Of a stretch of DNA of 42,768 nucleotides, positions 25,806 through 33,956 are shown one piece after another (positions within the stretch are counted from its first letter, which is position 1; every line of letters starts with the position of its first letter). The position numbers and the translations under genes are program-made. Under the pieces are notes generated by a model. The model made no database searches. It was not told the DNA's origin and was given only the letters and a program-made list of their open reading frames with translations. The stretch comes from Psychrobacillus insolitus (lineage in GTDB: Bacteria; Bacillota; Bacilli; Bacillales_A; Planococcaceae): the NCBI RefSeq assembly GCF_003254155.1, contig NZ_QKZI01000011.1:1-42768 (forward strand), read 5' to 3'.

Positions 25806-26749
25806 TGGAGACAAGTCATTCGAATATAAGCCAAGCAATCGACATTCTAAAAGAATTAGGAATTCCAAAAGCTCAACATAATGAAAGGTCAGCACTTTGC
25901 TTGTTAGCTTTGTTGAATTTAGGACCGGACAAAATGTGGCATCAAGCCGAAAAAAGACTTATTGGAATTACGCCTATGATGGAATTTAGTAGAAGTCAGT
26001 ATAACAAAGAGTATGCTCCGAATTCACGAGAAACGTTTAGACGTTTTTCTATGCACCAATTCGTAGAAGCAGGAATTGCAAAGTACAATCCAGACAAACC
26101 CGAGCGACCTGTAAACAGTCCGAAAGCAGTCTATCAAATCGAAGAAGAAACATTAGAGCTAATTAAGAAGTATGGGACAGTCGAATGGGAACTAGCACTT
26201 ACAGAGTATCTTAAAGGACGAAAGACATTAGTAGAAAAATATGCAAAAGAGAGGATTCAAAATAAGGTTCCTGTACAGATAGCTCCGGGGAAAGAAATTC
26301 TTATTACTCCAGGTGAGCATAGTGAATTGATCAAATCGATTATTGAAGAGTTTGGTCCACGCTTTGTTCCGGGAGGAGCTCTGATTTATGCTGGCGATAC
26401 AGGTGAAAAAATGGGGTATTTTGATGAGCCACTTCTAAAAGAATTAGGTGTGGAAGTAAATTCACATGGGAAAATGCCTGATGTTGTTATTTATTATCCT
26501 GAAAAAAAGTGGCTGATTTTAATTGAATCTGTAACGAGTCATGGTCCAGTCGATGGAAAACGGCATGGTGAACTGGAAACGCTATTCAAGAATTCAAAAG
26601 TGGGCATTGTATACGTAACCGCATTTCCTAACCGTTCTCTCATGGCAAGGTACTTAAATGAAATAGCCTGGGAAACAGAAGTATGGGTTGCTGATGCACC
26701 TTCCCATTTAATTCATTTCAATGGAGTACGTTTCTTAGGACCATATTGA
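25805..26749 (+). CDS. Type II restriction endonuclease, BsuBI/PstI family
   Basis: A 314-residue protein with the C-terminal features of the BsuBI/PstI endonuclease family: HSELIKSIIEEFGPRFVPGG, then YAGDTGEKMGYFD, then a PD-type catalytic pair (MPDVVIYY near residue 224 and LIESVTSHGP near 239). Family members cut CTGCAG. The N-terminal half (helical, about 1-140) is normal for the family. The GTG start overlaps the methylase stop (TAGTG), with AGGGGAT upstream. It looks intact. Confidence 0.87.
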   Translation: METSHSNISQAIDILKELGIPKAQHNERSALCLLALLNLGPDKMWHQAEKRLIGITPMMEFSRSQYNKEYAPNSRETFRRFSMHQFVEAGIAKYNPDKPERPVNSPKAVYQIEEETLELIKKYGTVEWELALTEYLKGRKTLVEKYAKERIQNKVPVQIAPGKEILITPGEHSELIKSIIEEFGPRFVPGGALIYAGDTGEKMGYFDEPLLKELGVEVNSHGKMPDVVIYYPEKKWLILIESVTSHGPVDGKRHGELETLFKNSKVGIVYVTAFPNRSLMARYLNEIAWETEVWVADAPSHLIHFNGVRFLGPY

Positions 26750-26837
26750 TTTTATACATAAATGCCAAAAGCAAAAACAGATTATTGTAGTAGGAGTGTT
26801 ATGAGATCGCATTCCTTTGCATTTTAAGGAGAATGAA

Positions 26838-27638
26838 ATGGAAAAGATAAATCATTTTTCAATTTACTACATCAACTTTGAAAAAGTATTTGAAATAGCA
26901 ATGCTTTTAGATAATAAAGAAGTTACTTCTTTAGAAGAAGATACTGGTAAAAGTAATCGGGTGAAGATTGGCGCGAAAATACAAGCAACCTTAAAATTAA
27001 TCTATTCTGCCTTTGCTGATGGAGAATATGAATATAATAAATCAAGCAATACAAAAAAAATTATAGAAGTGAAATATACCAATGCTATCTTCTTAAAAAG
27101 TATTATGGACGAAGTTGCTAACCATCAGACTGATTTAAGTAATAGCAGCGAAGGCCAACTCGTTATTCAAGACGTTAAATTGACGATTGGAAATGAAGAA
27201 GAAATGAGACAAATGAAGCTTGTAAAACAAGGATTGTTGGATAAATTTATACACGAAGATATTTCAATTGGTGAATTGCTTAAGACAATCTCAGAAGATT
27301 ATTCGTACTTGTTAACTTCTAGTGAAAATAATAGAAACGTTTTAATAAAAATTCCTTCCAAATTAGAGAATGAGTTCGAAAACAATTACACTATTGATGA
27401 CATATTAAATGGCACTACAACAGTGGTTGGCGTATACCGAGGAGTGCGGAACTTGGATAACTTTAAAAGTACTTTTCGGTATTTAACAATGGCGAATCAG
27501 GAAGAAAATATAGCAGAAGTTGAAGAAGACATTATCATTGAATCCTCTCCAAGTTCTGAGAGTGAAGCTAGTCAGATGGAAGAAAATGAGTATCATTATT
27601 TGGATGTTTTAGCAGTAATCCAAAAGATAAATTTATAG
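26838..27638 (+). CDS. Protein of unknown function, partner of a Clp-like ATPase
   Basis: A 266-residue acidic soluble protein starting MEKINHFSIYYINFEKVFEI, with no signal or membrane segment. It has an alpha-beta body and an acidic tail (about 225-258, EEDIIIESSPSSESEASQME). I do not recognise the family with confidence. The ATG at 26838 follows AAGGAG by 6-7 nt. The gene is 13-20 nt from a Clp-like AAA+ gene and shares its terminator, so the two probably work together. Lying directly after a restriction-modification pair, they are a candidate defence unit, by inference only. Confidence 0.75.
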   Translation: MEKINHFSIYYINFEKVFEIAMLLDNKEVTSLEEDTGKSNRVKIGAKIQATLKLIYSAFADGEYEYNKSSNTKKIIEVKYTNAIFLKSIMDEVANHQTDLSNSSEGQLVIQDVKLTIGNEEEMRQMKLVKQGLLDKFIHEDISIGELLKTISEDYSYLLTSSENNRNVLIKIPSKLENEFENNYTIDDILNGTTTVVGVYRGVRNLDNFKSTFRYLTMANQEENIAEVEEDIIIESSPSSESEASQMEENEYHYLDVLAVIQKINL

Positions 27639-27657
27639 TTCTCTGTGGGGTGTGTTT

Positions 27658-28827
27658 TTGTCTAGAATTGAAGTATATACATATAAAAAGGCACAATTAA
27701 TACAATATATTTCTCATAGGGAAAAAGAAGGAGTGAAAGTCTTTACTCTCGCACAAGTTGAAAAAAGGGGAGTGGAGAACTCATTTGATGACTCTTATAA
27801 TGGTATAGATATTGATTTGACAAGTGCCATAAAGTTACTGATTAATAATGAGTATTCTTTTAAGTATCCATTGGAGAGCATGTTGGAGAATTTAGACGGA
27901 TTTGACGAAATAAGGTTTATAGTCGATGAGAAATACGAACAAGAATTGCTAATTGAATTTCCTTACTTTTTTTCTGGCAATTTGCCACTAGAAATAGAGT
28001 CTGAAGAAGGACCGGTCATGAGTAAGGAAAACAACAGCAATCTAGTCAAAAGAAGAATTGTTGATTTAAATGAAACTGAAATAAAGGCTCTATTTAAACG
28101 GATTGAAGATGATCTAGTTGGTCACGAAACATTAAAAATCGATTTAACGAAAAAAATATCAGAGTTCCTTTATTTTTATAAAAAAATTAAAGATCAGCCT
28201 ATTCTTTCTTTTTTCTTGTTAGGTCCTTCGGGATTAGGAAAAACTGAAATAGCTCGCATAATTCATAATTTTTTAGATGAAGATAGCCCTATAGCTAAAA
28301 TAAATTTCGGAAATTATTCTAGTGAAAGCTCCTTAGCGAGCCTAATAGGAAGTCCTCCAGGCTTTAAAGATAGTGGAGAAGAAAGTGATCTTATAAAGAA
28401 ACTCAAAAATAGCAATTCAGGTGTTTTAATTATTGATGAATTTGAAAAGGCTAATAAAAACGTCCATAACTTTTTTTTGCAGCTGTTAGAGGAAGGTAAG
28501 TTCGATGATGCTATGGGAGAGATATTTGATTTAAGTGGTTACCTTATAATATTTACTTCTAATCTCAAGAAAAGTGAATTTATGTCTCATATTTCGCCGG
28601 AATTAAGATCTAGATTCAATGGCATCTATTTAATGATGGAATTATCGGAAGTAGAAAAGAATGAATATGCTAATAAGGTAATTGATTGGTATTTTAACGA
28701 ATCCAAAGAAGAAAAAACTACAGAAAAAGTTGAAAGCATTATCAAAAAAGTGGATATAAAAAATGAGAATAATTTAAGAACGATTAAATTCCGACTAAGG
28801 TCTGCTTTTTATTTAACTCATAACTAG
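27658..28827 (+). CDS. AAA+ ATPase, Clp/ClpB D2-like, in a two-gene unit
   Basis: About 389 residues. An N-terminal region (1-145) unlike known Clp domains is followed by one AAA_2-type module: Walker A GPSGLGKTEI near 189, Walker B VLIIDEFEKA near 256, sensor 1 IIFTSN, and arginine finger SPELRSRFNG near 313. The pore-like loop SLASLIGSPPGF follows ClpA/ClpB D2. There is no protease-docking tripeptide I can identify and no second ATPase domain. It may remodel a partner, perhaps the protein encoded upstream. The likely start is TTG 27658 (GGGGTG 7 nt before); GTG 27652 is too close. Confidence 0.85.
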   Translation: MSRIEVYTYKKAQLIQYISHREKEGVKVFTLAQVEKRGVENSFDDSYNGIDIDLTSAIKLLINNEYSFKYPLESMLENLDGFDEIRFIVDEKYEQELLIEFPYFFSGNLPLEIESEEGPVMSKENNSNLVKRRIVDLNETEIKALFKRIEDDLVGHETLKIDLTKKISEFLYFYKKIKDQPILSFFLLGPSGLGKTEIARIIHNFLDEDSPIAKINFGNYSSESSLASLIGSPPGFKDSGEESDLIKKLKNSNSGVLIIDEFEKANKNVHNFFLQLLEEGKFDDAMGEIFDLSGYLIIFTSNLKKSEFMSHISPELRSRFNGIYLMMELSEVEKNEYANKVIDWYFNESKEEKTTEKVESIIKKVDIKNENNLRTIKFRLRSAFYLTHN

Positions 28828-28841
28828 ATATTAAGATTTAC

Positions 28842-28878
28842 AATGAATAAGGACATGCTGTGCATGTCCTTATTCATT
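28842..28878 (+). terminator. Terminator-like hairpin after the AAA+ gene
   Basis: AATGAATAAGGACATGC and GCATGTCCTTATTCATT form a perfect 17-bp stem with a 3-nt loop, 14 nt after the AAA+ stop. The T run is short, but the stem is strong. Confidence 0.75.
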
Positions 28879-28881
28879 GGT

Positions 28882-28975
28882 ATAGAAATGGGGAAATGAT
28901 CGTCTTGAACAACCGGTTGGTAAACAATATACCTTCGGTAAAGGACCTGAATATGAACTGAAACAGTTAAGTTAA
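28882..28975 (+). mobile_element. IS3-family OrfA fragment
   Basis: EQPVGKQYTFGKGPEYELKQ is readable on the plus strand, matching the QQPVGKQYTFGKGPEHVDEL part of the OrfA in the element at 22885-23624. It is only a short leftover, with a frameshift ahead of it. Confidence 0.7.
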
Positions 28976-28994
28976 ATTGTGCCGTTTTATAAAG

Positions 28995-29106
28995 TTACAT
29001 CAATTCCTTCACGCGCTGTCGTTTACGAGTTCGACCGCGCTTCTCTTTTGCCATCCAAGTTAAAATCTGTAAAACTAAATCCGCAATGAATGTCCCTACG
29101 CTGACT
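28995..29106 (-). pseudogene. Serine recombinase fragment (second piece)
   Basis: On the minus strand VGTFIADLVLQILTWMAKEK, then RKRQR, resembles the long E-helix region (about residues 105-140) of resolvases, where family members read TFVADLVLQILSWxAEEERE and RIRKRQREG. It ends at a stop after KELM. Together with 2434-2610, it points to the decay of one or more Tn3-type resolvases in the region. Confidence 0.6.
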
Positions 29107-29432
29107 TTATTTATTTTGTAAATCTATAGATACACGCGGATATTCAATTATCATAGCAATTCCTCATTTCCATTTAAATCCTATATCAATTGTTATATAA
29201 GAAAGAATCGTTCAAGTTAATGAACATAGAATAATGAACAGAGTTTTGTAACATCATTTCCATAAAAAAACGTCTTTTTCCAAGAATAATCAGGTGTGTT
29301 CAGAAAAGGACGAGTTTTGTTACATCAGCGTTTATCATTGAACGTTCCTGTTGCTTAATCGGCAGTTTAGTGCAATAAGGATTCAAAAATAATAAGCCTA
29401 CTTTCATATGTGTTGGGTTTCGATAGTCGATG
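29107..29432. other. Non-coding debris between recombinase and ndh fragments
   Basis: No gene is seen. It contains a direct repeat (GAGTTTTGTAACATCA near 29241 and GAGTTTTGTTACATCA near 29311) and a degenerate palindromic-repeat copy at 29351-29378 (TTGCTTAAT and TTAGTGCAA arms). Confidence 0.4.
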
Positions 29433-29745
29433 CTATGCCCTGTTAAATTCTTCAAGTGTTTTACCTGTTAATGCTGCATATAAGTTATATCCAGTAAGTT
29501 CACTCATTTGCCAAGCCACTTGTGCAGTCGGTGCGTACAATGGACGACCGCCACCCGCAGGAAGGACAACAGAGCTATCACCTACAACGAATACGTCAAG
29601 ATGAGATGTAGATTGAAGGTACTCATTAACCGTCGCTTTACCACGGTCCACTTCAAGACCTGATTCACCAACGATAGGAAGAGCAGCAACTCCGCCTGTC
29701 CAAACGAATGTATTTGCTTCAATACTAGATCCATCTTTCAATGCT
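29433..29745 (-). pseudogene. ndh: Type II NADH dehydrogenase (Ndh) internal fragment
   Basis: About 103 codons: KDGSSIEANTFVWTGGVAAL, GESGLEVDRGKATVNEYLQS, VFVVGDSSVVLPAGGGRPLY, PTAQVAWQMSELTGYNLYAA. This is the FAD-binding C-terminal half of NDH-2, the respiratory NADH:menaquinone oxidoreductase, including the GD motif that contacts FAD. The N-terminal NADH site and the membrane-binding C-terminus are both missing. Its 5' side abuts a group II intron 3' end on the opposite strand. Confidence 0.85.
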
Positions 29746-29870
29746 TAGTTGGAACCCCGTATGCTGGGAAACTCGCCTGTACGGTGTGAAGTGGGGGAAA
29801 AGCTAGAAGGGAGACTTTCACGTTCGGTTATGTGAGAGTCTCAGGGTGAAATCCCCTGGGCCTACTCGAC
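29746..29870 (+). mobile_element. Group II intron 3' end (domains V-VI)
   Basis: TTGGAACCCCGTATG, then CTGTACGGTGTGAAG, has the shape of the conserved domain V hairpin, followed by a domain VI-like stem (GACTTTCA and TGAGAGTC) and a terminal CCTACTCGAC. This is how bacterial group II introns end. The reverse transcriptase and everything upstream are missing. The end lies 2 nt from the stop codon of the convergent HxlR gene. The remnant at 1-235 could be from a related intron. Confidence 0.7.
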
Positions 29871-29872
29871 TG

Positions 29873-30235
29873 TTAACCATTGTCATTCTCGAACAGTTGT
29901 CGCGATTGCTGCCGTTGCTTTTGTGCCAAATGAGACACTCCCCAGTCATGCATCAAATCAAGAATCATTTGGAGCGACTCCCCGTATTTGGTCATTGAAT
30001 ATTCAACCTTTGGAGGAACCTGAGGGTAAGTTACCCGCTTGATTATTCCCTCCTCCTCCAACTCTCGCAAGTGGGAGGTGAGCACTTTTTGAGTAACGCT
30101 GGGCATTACTTTTCGTAATTCATTAAACCTCATCGTCCCGTTATGAAGCAAATGGAGCATTATGGCGATTTTCCACTTGCCCACAATCATATCCAACGTT
30201 GTCGCGACTTTACAATTATCCGGTATTTCATCCAT
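29873..30235 (-). CDS. HxlR-family winged-helix regulator (GC-rich segment)
   Basis: A 120-residue MarR-like winged helix of the HxlR/YodB family. Core: VGKWKIAIMLHLLHNGTMRF, NELRKVMPSVTQKVLTSHLR, YPQVPPKVEYSMTKYG. The conserved N-terminal cysteine (NCKVATTLD, residue 8) is the redox/electrophile-sensing position in YodB-type members. It is divergent from the pirin gene, with a 236-nt shared upstream region, and probably controls it and itself. GC content and codon use are higher than in the flanks. Confidence 0.88.
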   Translation of the reverse strand: MDEIPDNCKVATTLDMIVGKWKIAIMLHLLHNGTMRFNELRKVMPSVTQKVLTSHLRELEEEGIIKRVTYPQVPPKVEYSMTKYGESLQMILDLMHDWGVSHLAQKQRQQSRQLFENDNG

Positions 30236-30367
30236 TTTTTTGCTCCTCCAGCCTGTTGACTATCCTATTGTATCGTAATTTCAATTTTAATACGATTCGA
30301 CTCGATGCGTAAAGGGCATCCAGAAGCTTTGTTAATCCGCAAGGTTACTTTGAAGATACACGGTATT

Positions 30368-30383
30368 ATTATTGTGCCTACTT
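30368..30383. promoter_or_regulatory. Candidate HxlR operator, site 1
   Basis: ATTATTGTGCCTACTT matches ATTAATGTGCCTACTT at 33254-33269 in 15 of 16 positions. Both lie between an HxlR gene on the minus strand and the divergent target on the plus strand, 76-90 nt before the target start. Confidence 0.5.
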
Positions 30384-30474
30384 CCTAAATCATTCGATTC
30401 GTTACATAATGAATCCACACCACCTAACACCTATATTAGTTAGTTAATAAATAATTTACGGAAGGAAGATTATG

Positions 30475-31314
30475 ATGACCAATCTAGATGTATTTAGTCG
30501 AGGCATAAAAAGTGTCCGCACCACTCAGTTCCAACGAAATAGCGACATTCATACGATGGCGTGGGTAGTTGAACCCGGTCATTGGGAAGAGCATGATCCG
30601 TTTCTGCTCATGGCACATGACCATATGCGCAGCGGAGTTTTTGGCATCCATCCTCATCGCGGAATGGAGACGGTCACTTTTTTGATTGACGGCAACCTTA
30701 ACCATTATGACAGCAAGCATGGAACAGGTGTGCTTCATGCCGGCGACGCGCAATGGATGACTGCGGGCAGAGGCGTTGAACACCTCGAGGACGCGGCAAA
30801 GGGCGAGACAGTAAACCTTCTTCAATTGTGGGTGAACATTCCCTCGGGACAGAAGATGTCACCCTCCAGATACCAGGACTTGCGGAAGAGCGATATGCCT
30901 GTCATTCATGAAAAAGGGGCTGAAATCCGTCTATTTTCCGGGTCACTCGGCGATAAGGCCTCAGATACATTAAATATTGCTCCTGTTACGATGGCTGAGA
31001 TCAATATGGAGCCAGGCGCAGCCTTCAAGTATGAAATTCCAGGGTCCTACAACGGGTTTCTGTATATTTTGGAAGGCGAAGGCTCCTTTGGGTCCGATAG
31101 TACCGTAGGGAAGCAAGGACAAGTATTATGGATGGGATCTGCGGGAACTGCCGAGCGGAGCGAAATAAAGATCGAAGCACGTAGCGGCATGCGTGTTATG
31201 TTGTATGCCGGAGAGCCGATTCGCGAGCCTGTCGTTGCAAGAGGCCCCTTCGTCATGAACACTGAGCAAGAGATTATACAGGCTTATCGCGATTATAGAG
31301 ATGGTAAATTTTAA
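30475..31314 (+). CDS. Pirin family protein (quercetinase-like bicupin)
   Basis: About 279 residues, full length for pirin. The N-terminal cupin carries the metal ligand motif FGIHPHRGMETVTF (His-x-His) with NHYDSKHGTGVL and GVEHLE providing the third His and the Glu. Many bacterial pirins have quercetinase-like dioxygenase activity or respond to stress; the substrate here is unknown. GGAAGGA precedes ATG-ATG; the second ATG (30475) is better spaced. Divergent from an HxlR regulator and followed 43 nt later by an MFS exporter, it is likely induced with it. Confidence 0.9.
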   Translation: MTNLDVFSRGIKSVRTTQFQRNSDIHTMAWVVEPGHWEEHDPFLLMAHDHMRSGVFGIHPHRGMETVTFLIDGNLNHYDSKHGTGVLHAGDAQWMTAGRGVEHLEDAAKGETVNLLQLWVNIPSGQKMSPSRYQDLRKSDMPVIHEKGAEIRLFSGSLGDKASDTLNIAPVTMAEINMEPGAAFKYEIPGSYNGFLYILEGEGSFGSDSTVGKQGQVLWMGSAGTAERSEIKIEARSGMRVMLYAGEPIREPVVARGPFVMNTEQEIIQAYRDYRDGKF

Positions 31315-31357
31315 ATTGAAATTTATAATAACAACCTAAAGGAGATATGAAATTTTC

Positions 31358-32530
31358 ATGAAAAAAAAATATATTCTAATGATAATAGCTTTATTTATTG
31401 CATCATTGAACTTGCGTCCGTCAATTAACTCAATCGCACCATTGCTCGAAACGATTAGAACCAGCTTAGGAATGAACGCCTCCGTAGCGAGTTTACTGAC
31501 CTCTATTCCTGTTCTTTGCATGGGACTTTTCGCTCCTGTAGCCGTAAAGTTCAGCGGAAAATGGGGTATTGAGCGGGTATTGGGATGGTCGCTGCTTGTC
31601 ATCGGAGTCGGTACTATTCTTAGGTTCTTCACGGATTCAACCTCATTTTTGTTAATTACTGCTTTTATAGCGGGTATTGGGATTGCATTTGCAGGACCGC
31701 TTCTTCCCGGATTTATTAAGCGCCACTTTCCTAAGCATGTGCCTTCGATGATTTCGATATACACGGTTGCACTTACTCTGGGGGCAGCACTAAGCTCGAG
31801 CTTGATCGTGCCGATGCAGAATAGTATGAACTCTTGGCAGAGCGCTCTTGGGATATGGGGGGTACTTGCATTCGTCGCAGTGCTGTTATGGTGGTTGTTC
31901 GTTATGCGGCATATTAGACCGCAAGATAATCTCGCTTCCACAGGCACGAAGACGAGAATGCCATGGACAAATAAGAAAGCGTGGCTTCTTACACTGACGT
32001 TCGGCTTGATGGCCATGCTATTCTATTCATTCACAGCTTGGTTGCCAGATATTATTCAAGGGATGGGCTATAGTAAGTCCTACGCTGCAAGCGCGCTTAC
32101 GATTTTCGTCGTTGTTCAGATTCCGGTAAGCCTTGTTCTGCCGATCTTGCTTCGCAAATTCCCTTCCCGTCGCCTTTGGCTATCGGTTTCAGCGCTGTTG
32201 CAACTGGTCGGGCTTGTGATGCTTGCGAGCTCCATTGCACCGTTGGTTGCCACGTTCTTTATTGGTTTAGGCGCCGGCGGATTGTTTTCTCTCAATATAC
32301 TACTACCTTTGGACGCTACCGAAAATCCTCAGGAAGCGGCTGCTTGGTCTGCCATGACTCAATCAGTAGGCTATGTAATTGGGGCAACCGGCCCCCTTAT
32401 TCTTGGCTGGATTCACGATGCGACGGATAGCTTCTCAGCTGCAATAGCGGGGCTGATTGTAATTAATGTAGCGATGATGGTCGTGCAGACTGTCGCCACT
32501 ACCATAAAAAGAAAACAACAATTGGAATAA
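31358..32530 (+). CDS. MFS transporter, CynX/NimT family
   Basis: A 390-residue protein with about 12 membrane helices. It begins IIALFIASLNLRPSINSIAP, the signature of the CynX/NimT (cyanate/2-nitroimidazole) branch of the major facilitator superfamily, and PGFIKRHFPKHVPSMISIYT follows helix 4. AAAGGAG is 13 nt before ATG. The substrate cannot be told; the gene sits behind pirin and HxlR in the same more GC-rich segment, suggesting an imported stress or detoxification unit. Confidence 0.88.
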   Translation: MKKKYILMIIALFIASLNLRPSINSIAPLLETIRTSLGMNASVASLLTSIPVLCMGLFAPVAVKFSGKWGIERVLGWSLLVIGVGTILRFFTDSTSFLLITAFIAGIGIAFAGPLLPGFIKRHFPKHVPSMISIYTVALTLGAALSSSLIVPMQNSMNSWQSALGIWGVLAFVAVLLWWLFVMRHIRPQDNLASTGTKTRMPWTNKKAWLLTLTFGLMAMLFYSFTAWLPDIIQGMGYSKSYAASALTIFVVVQIPVSLVLPILLRKFPSRRLWLSVSALLQLVGLVMLASSIAPLVATFFIGLGAGGLFSLNILLPLDATENPQEAAAWSAMTQSVGYVIGATGPLILGWIHDATDSFSAAIAGLIVINVAMMVVQTVATTIKRKQQLE

Positions 32531-32544
32531 ATTAATCGCAATCA

Positions 32545-32754
32545 TTGAATATTATAAGCCAACCTTATGGGACACAAATTTAGTGTTTTACGAAAAATCA
32601 GGTTTTTTCTACTACACTCTACTACAAGAAAATAACACAGCATGTGTTTATAGATGGTCAGTTGATTAAAAAACAATTATTAGAAAAGGATTATGTAATA
32701 AAAGAACAGCCTTTACGAATGGCGATCAATTGTGAAATGTTACATTTAAACTAA
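32545..32754 (+). pseudogene. GNAT-acetyltransferase-like tail, frameshifted
   Basis: One frame reads LVFYEKSGFFYYTLLQENN (a GNAT-like FYEKSGF end motif). An overlapping frame then reads HVFIDGQLIKKQLLEKDYVI and ends INCEMLHLN-stop at 32754. Joined by a frameshift they look like the C-terminal third of a GNAT N-acetyltransferase. The stop codon lies in a palindromic repeat copy. The start is missing. Confidence 0.45.
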
Positions 32755-32776
32755 TGCAGAAGTTTAGTGGAAGAAG
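32745..32776 (+). repeat. Palindromic repeat copy (degenerate)
   Basis: TTTAAACTAATGCAGAAG, then TTTAGTGGAAGAAG, gives both arms with substitutions. It supplies the TAA stop of the GNAT-like fragment. Confidence 0.6.
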
Positions 32777-32824
32777 CATATTAAGACCATTATAAATAAG
32801 TTAAAAGAAGAGGAAGCTAACATT

Positions 32825-33220
32825 TTAATGAATGCTAGCTTCCTTATTTCCTTCATCTTTAGTTAAGTCAGATTTTTTCACATTTTCAATATGTTGTAGA
32901 TGACTTTTCCCCCATTGGTGTAAAGCTTCCATAAGGGGTTCAATTGTTTTGCCGTATTCAGTAAGCGAATATTCTACTTTCGGTGGGACTTGTGGGTACA
33001 CAACACGGTTGATTAAATCTTGCTCCTCCAGCTCACGTAGATGAAGTGTCAACATTCTTTGCGTAATGTTAGGCATTCGTTTTCTTAACTCATTAAATCG
33101 AAGTGTTCCCTCTGCAAGTAAATGTTGCAGAATAATGGGCTTCCATTTACCAAGAAGTGTATCAAGAGCATTTACTACCTTACATTGTTGTGGTTTAATA
33201 TTGTCATTCAAATTCTTCAC
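32825..33220 (-). CDS. HxlR-family regulator (YodB-like)
   Basis: A 131-residue winged-helix regulator: QQCKVVNALDTLLGKWKPII, NELRKRMPNITQRMLTLHLR, YPQVPPKVEYSLTEYGKTIE. The single N-terminal Cys13 aligns with the Cys6 that senses quinones and diamide in B. subtilis YodB. It is divergent from an FMN reductase, as YodB controls azoreductases and nitroreductases. Similar in layout to the HxlR/pirin pair at 29.9-31.3 kb but with typical low-GC codon use. Confidence 0.9.
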   Translation of the reverse strand: MKNLNDNIKPQQCKVVNALDTLLGKWKPIILQHLLAEGTLRFNELRKRMPNITQRMLTLHLRELEEQDLINRVVYPQVPPKVEYSLTEYGKTIEPLMEALHQWGKSHLQHIENVKKSDLTKDEGNKEASIH

Positions 33221-33247
33221 TTCCTTTTAAGTACCTTTTTTATACTA

Positions 33248-33269
33248 AGGAACATTAATGTGCCTACTT
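33248..33269. promoter_or_regulatory. Candidate HxlR operator, site 2
   Basis: AGGAACATTAATGTGCCT contains the perfect palindrome ACATTAATGT flanked by AGG/CCT, and its right part continues into TGTGCCTACTT shared with site 1 (30368-30383). It lies in the divergent region between HxlR and the FMN reductase. Confidence 0.5.
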
Positions 33270-33344
33270 ATATTTTATGTATATATATATCATAATTGAT
33301 TTGTGAAGTAATTTCATTAAATTTATTAAAGGATGTGCAACAAA

Positions 33345-33887
33345 ATGAAAGTAGTAGCAATCGTAGGTAGTGTTCGTAAAGAATCATATAATAATAAATT
33401 AGCAAAATTCGTTCAAAAACGCTATGCTGAAAAATTCGATTTAGAAATTTTAGATTTAAGTGTTTTACCACTTTACAATCAAGATATTGAAGAAAATGCA
33501 CCTCAAGCTGTAGTTGATTTTAAATTAAAGGTAAAAGATGCAGATGCAGTTCTTTGGGTAACACCTGAATATAATGCAACAATTCCTGGTGTATTAGTAA
33601 ATTCGATTGACTGGTTATCAAGAGTAGATAAAGTAATGATTGGAAAACCATCATGGATTATGGGTGCTTCAATCGGTATGTTAGGAACTGTAAAAGCTCA
33701 AGCTCATTTGCGTGACATTTTATTTGCAGGAGGTTTACAATCCCCGGTACTTATTGGAAACGAAGTATATGTCGGTGCGGTTCATACGAAAATGGACGAA
33801 GAAGACAATATTACAGATGAAGGAACAGTTGCCTTTTTAGATAATGTTGTTTCTAACTTCAAACAATGGATGAAGCAATTTTCTTAA
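33345..33887 (+). CDS. NADPH-dependent FMN reductase / azoreductase (YhdA-like)
   Basis: A 180-residue flavodoxin-like reductase. IVGSVRKESYNNKLAKF is the FMN phosphate-binding loop, and WVTPEYNATIPGVLVNSIDW is the family's PEYN motif near residue 75. It probably reduces quinones or azo dyes using NAD(P)H in the cytoplasm, under control of the divergent HxlR protein. ATG 33345 is chosen over 33333, which would lie on top of the AAAGGA site. Confidence 0.92.
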   Translation: MKVVAIVGSVRKESYNNKLAKFVQKRYAEKFDLEILDLSVLPLYNQDIEENAPQAVVDFKLKVKDADAVLWVTPEYNATIPGVLVNSIDWLSRVDKVMIGKPSWIMGASIGMLGTVKAQAHLRDILFAGGLQSPVLIGNEVYVGAVHTKMDEEDNITDEGTVAFLDNVVSNFKQWMKQFS

Positions 33888-33956
33888 AGAACGAGCGATA
33901 GTTGAACAAGAATTATCAAACTTTATACAAAAAACAATTAAATAGAGAAAATAGAA

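Noticed and set aside
31336-32016. 226-codon minus-strand frame
   Set aside because: It lies entirely opposite the CynX-type MFS gene, which has the family signature and a ribosome binding site; the frame is a GC-driven shadow.
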